Source: Legionella sp.
Lineage (GTDB): Bacteria > Pseudomonadota > Gammaproteobacteria > Legionellales > Legionellaceae
Direction of reading: 5' to 3'
Assembly: GCA_030680075.1 (NCBI GenBank)
Contig: JAUXWR010000299.1
Coordinates: 16,966-80,965, forward strand
Length of the DNA: 64,000 nt
Position numbers and translations under genes: made by a program. This document shows, piece after piece, positions 60,614-64,000 of this stretch; position 1 is the stretch's first letter; the number at the start of each line of letters is the position of its first letter. The notes under the pieces were generated by a model. That model had not been told where the DNA came from, did not search any database, and was given only the letters and a program-made list of their open reading frames with translations.

Positions 60614-63536
60614 TTGGCGATCCTATTTCATGAGTGAGTGTTTCTATGTAATGCGTTAATTTCTGGTGTTTGGAATTATTAATAATATTTTTTGCTATTC
60701 CGTGTAAAAACACCAGCAAATCAGATAATTTATTGTCATCATTTGGTATATTTTGCTGTTTTAATCGATTGTGAAACTCTTTACAAAAACTATCGTATTG
60801 ATATAAATTAATTTGCGGTTCACTAGCAAAGAAATTTAACCTATTTCGGGACTCATCGAGCGCAATATTTAATGCAAATCTATGGCATGAAAATTCAATT
60901 ATGTGTTTATGTCTATCAGGCGTGCATGATGCATCGCGAAGATTTGTTAAAATAGCGTCACACTCCCGCTCCGGTATTGTTTTTAAAAAATCAGCGAATT
61001 TAATATTGATTCGAATCCATTTTAAATGTTCATCTTCATCTTGCACTAACGTATGAACTAATTGATCAAGAAATAAATCTCTAGGAACCCGCAATTTGGA
61101 ATTGAGAGCGATAGGATAACTCCATAATACAGCCAACAGTAAATCGGGATCGAAAGTCGTGCAATTAGCCGCTTCAAACATGGATCCATTCAAAATCGTT
61201 TTTAACCATATTTCGGTATCGACAGAGCGCGTCAATGATGTTTTCATACTATTATCGGCAAGAGCTTCACGTATAGTAGTTTCCATCATCGCATAGGCAA
61301 ATCTTGGGTTTTCAGAATGGGTAATTAACACTTTATTTAAAAGGTCAGATATCTTTATACCGGTATTTGTTACGGTGTTAACACAATCCCAAACTGATAA
61401 CTTATGACCTCCTATTAACAAATATCCGAAAGAATGAGTAAGGAGCGCGACATAAATTATCCTAAAACGCCTGATTGCTTCCTTATCAATTAAAAATTCG
61501 TAATCTCTGTATACCTTTTTTATAGAATTGGCGCGCATCTCTATAATATCGGCTCTCTCGATTTTCGTGTATTTCTTTGTCGATGGAAGTTCTTCTTCTG
61601 GATTATAATCAATAACTAACTTAAATAGATAGTGCTGCGCCGCTAAAGCGGCACATAGCGGTCTCTCTTCTCTCTCTTCTGTGCTTGGTACACGTTGTAT
61701 TAAATGACCAAAATTACTATATAAGATATGTAGATAACCTGGATGTAGTACTCTTTGTAATAAATCACTAAGGGTAAGTCGTTTATTTTTATATAACATA
61801 CGCTGATTAAAAAGATTAACTAGCTCGTCTTCTGGAAGAGTAGCCATAAATCCTAAAAAATCTTCATACGCCACTTCCGCTGACTTGTCTTGTTCTACCG
61901 TATAATTTTTTCCTGAATACAATCCATCAGTAAATAAGCTCTTTTCTGCCAATTTTTTAATTTCGTCGACCGTTGACCTCTTAATGACGAAATCATCTGT
62001 TTCAATTTCCCATTGTTTAAAATAATTTGCATATACTGGGAGTGATCTTAATACACGCTGCTTCTCTATTTCAGTTAATGGCTGTGGCTTCTTCGGATTC
62101 CAATTGTAAAACGTGCGATTAATCTTATAATGCCTTACACAAGTATCAAGATAAATAAGTTCAGCGTTATTGTCAGACAGTATATAGTGCGTGAGCGGAA
62201 AATCTGTTAACTTTTGCGCTTCTATAAATCCCTCGTCATGTTTGAGAGTTGGAATTAATAATCTATAATAATTAGGATCAATTAAGCCCGCGCCAGCCAT
62301 GCATTGAGCCAAAGAAATCCAGGGTTTATTTAGCCCATCCAGAACACGCGTATAATCAAGCCAAGTATCAATTACCTCGAACCACCGCATGGAATACAAT
62401 TCTCTAATTTTTTCAAGCAGTTCTTCATCAATTTCACCTGCACGAGAGGCCTTTTGCTGCAGATTTTCTAGTTTGGAATTAATTTTGGAGGAAAATTCCG
62501 GCGGCAAACGATTAAGTTCCCCTAATAAGTCTCGCAACTGGGCAATTCCAAACGATCTGCCTGCCCTTAAATCTTGATAAACGGGTATTAATTGTTCACT
62601 CTTGGCGACCAGAGAATGATCGACACTATAAATCCACTTGGCAATTGATCGTAAATTACTATCAATACCGGACACGTCCTGAAAACATTCTATTATCAGC
62701 TGCAGTAAATATATCGACTTTCCGTTATGTTCGACTATCATGCCGTACAAATGATTAAGATTTTCAAGAGGATAAAGCACAAGGCTATTGATAAACATCC
62801 TTAATGACTTGTTAAACTTTATGAAATCTTCTTCAGTAGATACTTGATAATAGTTATCAATAAGGTTTAACAACTCCGGCAGAAGATTAACCGGTAATTC
62901 ACCGTTTTGTTGCCAATCCTTGTTACTTTTCTCAACCAGATAATGCCAAAAAGTTAAATAGTCAAGAGATACGGAAAGACTTAAATCATCATTTTTGTCA
63001 ATAACACTCATCCATGGCAAAGAAAAAAGCGCTTTAATTTCATCAAAGCTGGCAGCACTTACATAACCTTCTGCGGTTATATTGCTCTCAATTTCAGCTA
63101 ATTTGAGTTTAAATGAGGTTAGTAATTTAAGATGACAATAATCAGTTATAGTACTTAGATGAAATAAATCAAAATGAGTACGAGAAGATTTTAGATCAGT
63201 ACAATTTGTGCTCTGCTTAAGAATTAAGAGATTTTCATCTACAATATCATTATCATTCTTGTCAGGCATCAGTATACGCCGATAAGACTCATTTATTTCC
63301 GTGTCTATACTTTTGACCAGCTCGAGCCATTCCACATCAATGCTATCATTGATATTCCAGCGATGAGTAACGATGGATCGCAACCAATCTATATCGGTTT
63401 CAGTTAAATTATCTGCGGAAGTTAATGAAGACAATCTAGTCTTAAAATCATTAAGGATGCCTACATCACTCTCGCTTAGGTTAGATTCCGTCATTGCTAA
63501 GGCCTCAATAAACTCCAGGAGACGATGGACTAACAT
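60588..63536 (-). CDS. Large unknown protein with N-terminal internal repeats (982 aa)
   Basis: No family recognised, no membrane segment or signal peptide seen. The N-terminal ~400 residues hold three divergent copies of a unit of about 45 residues: around 28-62, 138-182 and 349-390. Each has a Lys/Leu helix, a hydrophilic gap, an Ile/Leu helix and a Trp, e.g. I-K-A-L-F-S-L-P-W-M-S-V-I-D and I-R-E-L-Y-S-M-R-W-F-E-V-I-D. The rest is helical with Leu, Asn and Tyr rich segments. It is AT-rich compared with rsgA, whose 3' end it overlaps by 26 nt. The start ATG has GAG 5-6 nt upstream. Size, location and regulation hints suggest a large host-directed protein; a Dot/Icm effector is a guess. Confidence 0.7.
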   Translation of the reverse strand: MLVHRLLEFIEALAMTESNLSESDVGILNDFKTRLSSLTSADNLTETDIDWLRSIVTHRWNINDSIDVEWLELVKSIDTEINESYRRILMPDKNDNDIVDENLLILKQSTNCTDLKSSRTHFDLFHLSTITDYCHLKLLTSFKLKLAEIESNITAEGYVSAASFDEIKALFSLPWMSVIDKNDDLSLSVSLDYLTFWHYLVEKSNKDWQQNGELPVNLLPELLNLIDNYYQVSTEEDFIKFNKSLRMFINSLVLYPLENLNHLYGMIVEHNGKSIYLLQLIIECFQDVSGIDSNLRSIAKWIYSVDHSLVAKSEQLIPVYQDLRAGRSFGIAQLRDLLGELNRLPPEFSSKINSKLENLQQKASRAGEIDEELLEKIRELYSMRWFEVIDTWLDYTRVLDGLNKPWISLAQCMAGAGLIDPNYYRLLIPTLKHDEGFIEAQKLTDFPLTHYILSDNNAELIYLDTCVRHYKINRTFYNWNPKKPQPLTEIEKQRVLRSLPVYANYFKQWEIETDDFVIKRSTVDEIKKLAEKSLFTDGLYSGKNYTVEQDKSAEVAYEDFLGFMATLPEDELVNLFNQRMLYKNKRLTLSDLLQRVLHPGYLHILYSNFGHLIQRVPSTEEREERPLCAALAAQHYLFKLVIDYNPEEELPSTKKYTKIERADIIEMRANSIKKVYRDYEFLIDKEAIRRFRIIYVALLTHSFGYLLIGGHKLSVWDCVNTVTNTGIKISDLLNKVLITHSENPRFAYAMMETTIREALADNSMKTSLTRSVDTEIWLKTILNGSMFEAANCTTFDPDLLLAVLWSYPIALNSKLRVPRDLFLDQLVHTLVQDEDEHLKWIRINIKFADFLKTIPERECDAILTNLRDASCTPDRHKHIIEFSCHRFALNIALDESRNRLNFFASEPQINLYQYDSFCKEFHNRLKQQNIPNDDNKLSDLLVFLHGIAKNIINNSKHQKLTHYIETLTHEIGSPTSYPQIVY

Positions 63537-63563
63537 ACTACTCTACATCCCGTAAAATGGTAA

Positions 63564-63585
63564 TTTATATTACAGTAACTTTAAG
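63564..63585 (-). promoter_or_regulatory. Possible promoter of the 982-aa gene
   Basis: On the minus strand CTTAAAGTT (7 of 9 to the PmrA half-site), exactly 7 nt, then TATAAA. The geometry equals that of the three sites in the effector-like cluster, but an upstream second half-site is poor (few matches). Call is weak. Confidence 0.35.
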
Positions 63586-63672
63586 TAATATACGAGATTT
63601 ACCAACAAAATAATTAGTGTTCCGCTATCAATATACCTTTGTCAGAACATTAAATTAACCAAGTAAAATGAC

Positions 63673-63845
63673 ACTGAGCCTTGCGAAACCCAACAAGGAT
63701 ACTCGGTATTTATTCCTGTTAATACCTGGTATGACCTTATTAATAATAAGGATTACCTTTACTGAGCGGGCATTTCGTATAGCCAATTTACGATGAGATA
63801 GGAGGACAGGGCTGGTACTGAGCTTGCAAAGCCCAACGATGATAC
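63673..63845. repeat. Direct repeats flanking a structured segment downstream of the rRNA operon
   Basis: Copies of about 30 nt at 63673-63702 (ACTGAGCCTTGCGAAACC...) and 63817-63845 (ACTGAGCTTGCAAAGCCC...) are similar, with an intervening CCTTATT-AAT-AATAAGG stem (63735-63751). No gene is credible here; a 67-aa open frame over the region (63655-63858) looks spurious. Confidence 0.55.
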
Positions 63846-63866
63846 AATTTATTATCAAAAAAAAGG

Positions 63867-63895
63867 CAAAAAAAAAGCGGCTAAAAAGCCGCTTT
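63867..63895 (-). terminator. Rho-independent terminator of the rRNA operon
   Basis: On the minus strand AAAGCGGCT-TTTT-AGCCGCTTT is followed by a T-rich tract. It lies about 10 nt after the 5S rRNA 3' end. Confidence 0.92.
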
Positions 63896-63905
63896 CGGAA
63901 TAAAG

Positions 63906-64000
63906 CCCTGGCGATGACCTACTTTCACATGGGGAAACCCCACACTATCATTGGCGCATGTCTGTTTCACTTCTGAGTTCGAGATGGAGTCAGGTGGTTC
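63906..64000 (-). rRNA. rrf: 5S ribosomal RNA, partial (3' part)
   Basis: The minus strand reads GAACCACCTGACTCCATCTC at the window edge, then GAACTCAGAAGTGAAAC, and ends with GTAGGTCATCGCCAGGG, the conserved loop B/C and 3' stem of 5S rRNA. About 20-25 nt of the 5' end lie beyond the window. The 3' end is uncertain by a few bases. 23S and 16S genes presumably lie further on the same strand. Confidence 0.95.

Noticed and set aside
63655..63858. 67-aa open frame on the minus strand between the 982-aa gene and the rRNA terminator
   Set aside because: It spans direct repeats and a hairpin, has low-complexity Ile/Val-rich composition and no ribosome binding site. Probably spurious.
1..64000. CRISPR arrays, insertion sequences, prophage genes
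   Set aside because: No regularly spaced repeat array, transposase, integrase or phage structural gene was recognised. The repeated elements seen are isolated palindromes.

Overview
The window looks like chromosomal DNA of a Legionella species or a close relative in the Legionellales. The strongest evidence is a contiguous block of type IVB (Dot/Icm) secretion genes: dotD, dotC, dotB, dotA, icmV, icmW and icmX. It sits in a housekeeping backbone (add, rpoH, ftsXEY, rsmD before it; miaA, mutL, amiB, sspAB, petABC, rpsI, rplM, pheST, infC, thrS after it) that I recall, from memory and without a search, as similar to the L. pneumophila layout. DNA is moderately AT-rich, and most proteins are recognisable gammaproteobacterial types.

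Layout. 0-9 kb: end of a phosphate permease, a small protein, an adenosine/adenine deaminase, a small gene between inverted copies of a dispersed repeat, sigma-32, the ftsY-ftsE-ftsX operon, a pair of M16 peptidases (one with and one without the zinc motif) and rsmD. 9-17.5 kb: Dot/Icm region. The outer-membrane lipoproteins DotD and DotC, the ATPase DotB, the polytopic membrane protein DotA with IcmV, the effector adaptor IcmW and the exported protein IcmX are packed together; dotB and dotA converge with no gene between them. 17.5-38.7 kb: mostly minus-strand housekeeping genes: LPS heptosyltransferase, tRNA modification (miaA, tsaE), mismatch repair, cell-wall amidase, NAD(P)HX repair, SspA/SspB, the cytochrome bc1 complex, rpsI/rplM, ihfA-pheT-pheS behind an attenuator-like terminator, rplT-rpmI-infC (AUU start) and thrS. 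38.8-42.2 kb: tRNA-Val followed by an apparent accessory operon: an XRE regulator, a sensor-like protein, an unknown protein and a uridine-phosphorylase-like enzyme. 42.3-49.9 kb: a TRIC-like channel, cyclophilin, tgt, dsbB, a c-type cytochrome and hemC-hemD-hemX-hemY.

50-55.7 kb is the most interesting part. It is a minus-strand, AT-rich cluster of five unrecognised genes. Two large/small gene pairs are diverged tandem duplicates, each with a near-identical terminator hairpin between the large and small gene. The fifth encodes a protein with a membrane hairpin and a Glu-rich C-terminus of the type used by Dot/Icm substrates. Three promoters in the cluster share one architecture: two tandem cTTAATatT-like half-sites 2 nt apart, then exactly 7 nt to a -10 hexamer. 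This matches the PmrA box of Legionella effector genes. I read the cluster as a PmrA-controlled candidate effector locus; no protein in it was recognised by family.

55.7-64 kb: a cation-diffusion facilitator, queH, orn, cca, rsgA, a 982-residue unknown protein with internal repeats (another effector candidate), and the 3' part of a 5S rRNA gene on the minus strand, which places the end of an rRNA operon at the window edge. At least three families of dispersed palindromic repeats lie in the intergenic gaps. I saw no CRISPR array, insertion sequence or prophage.
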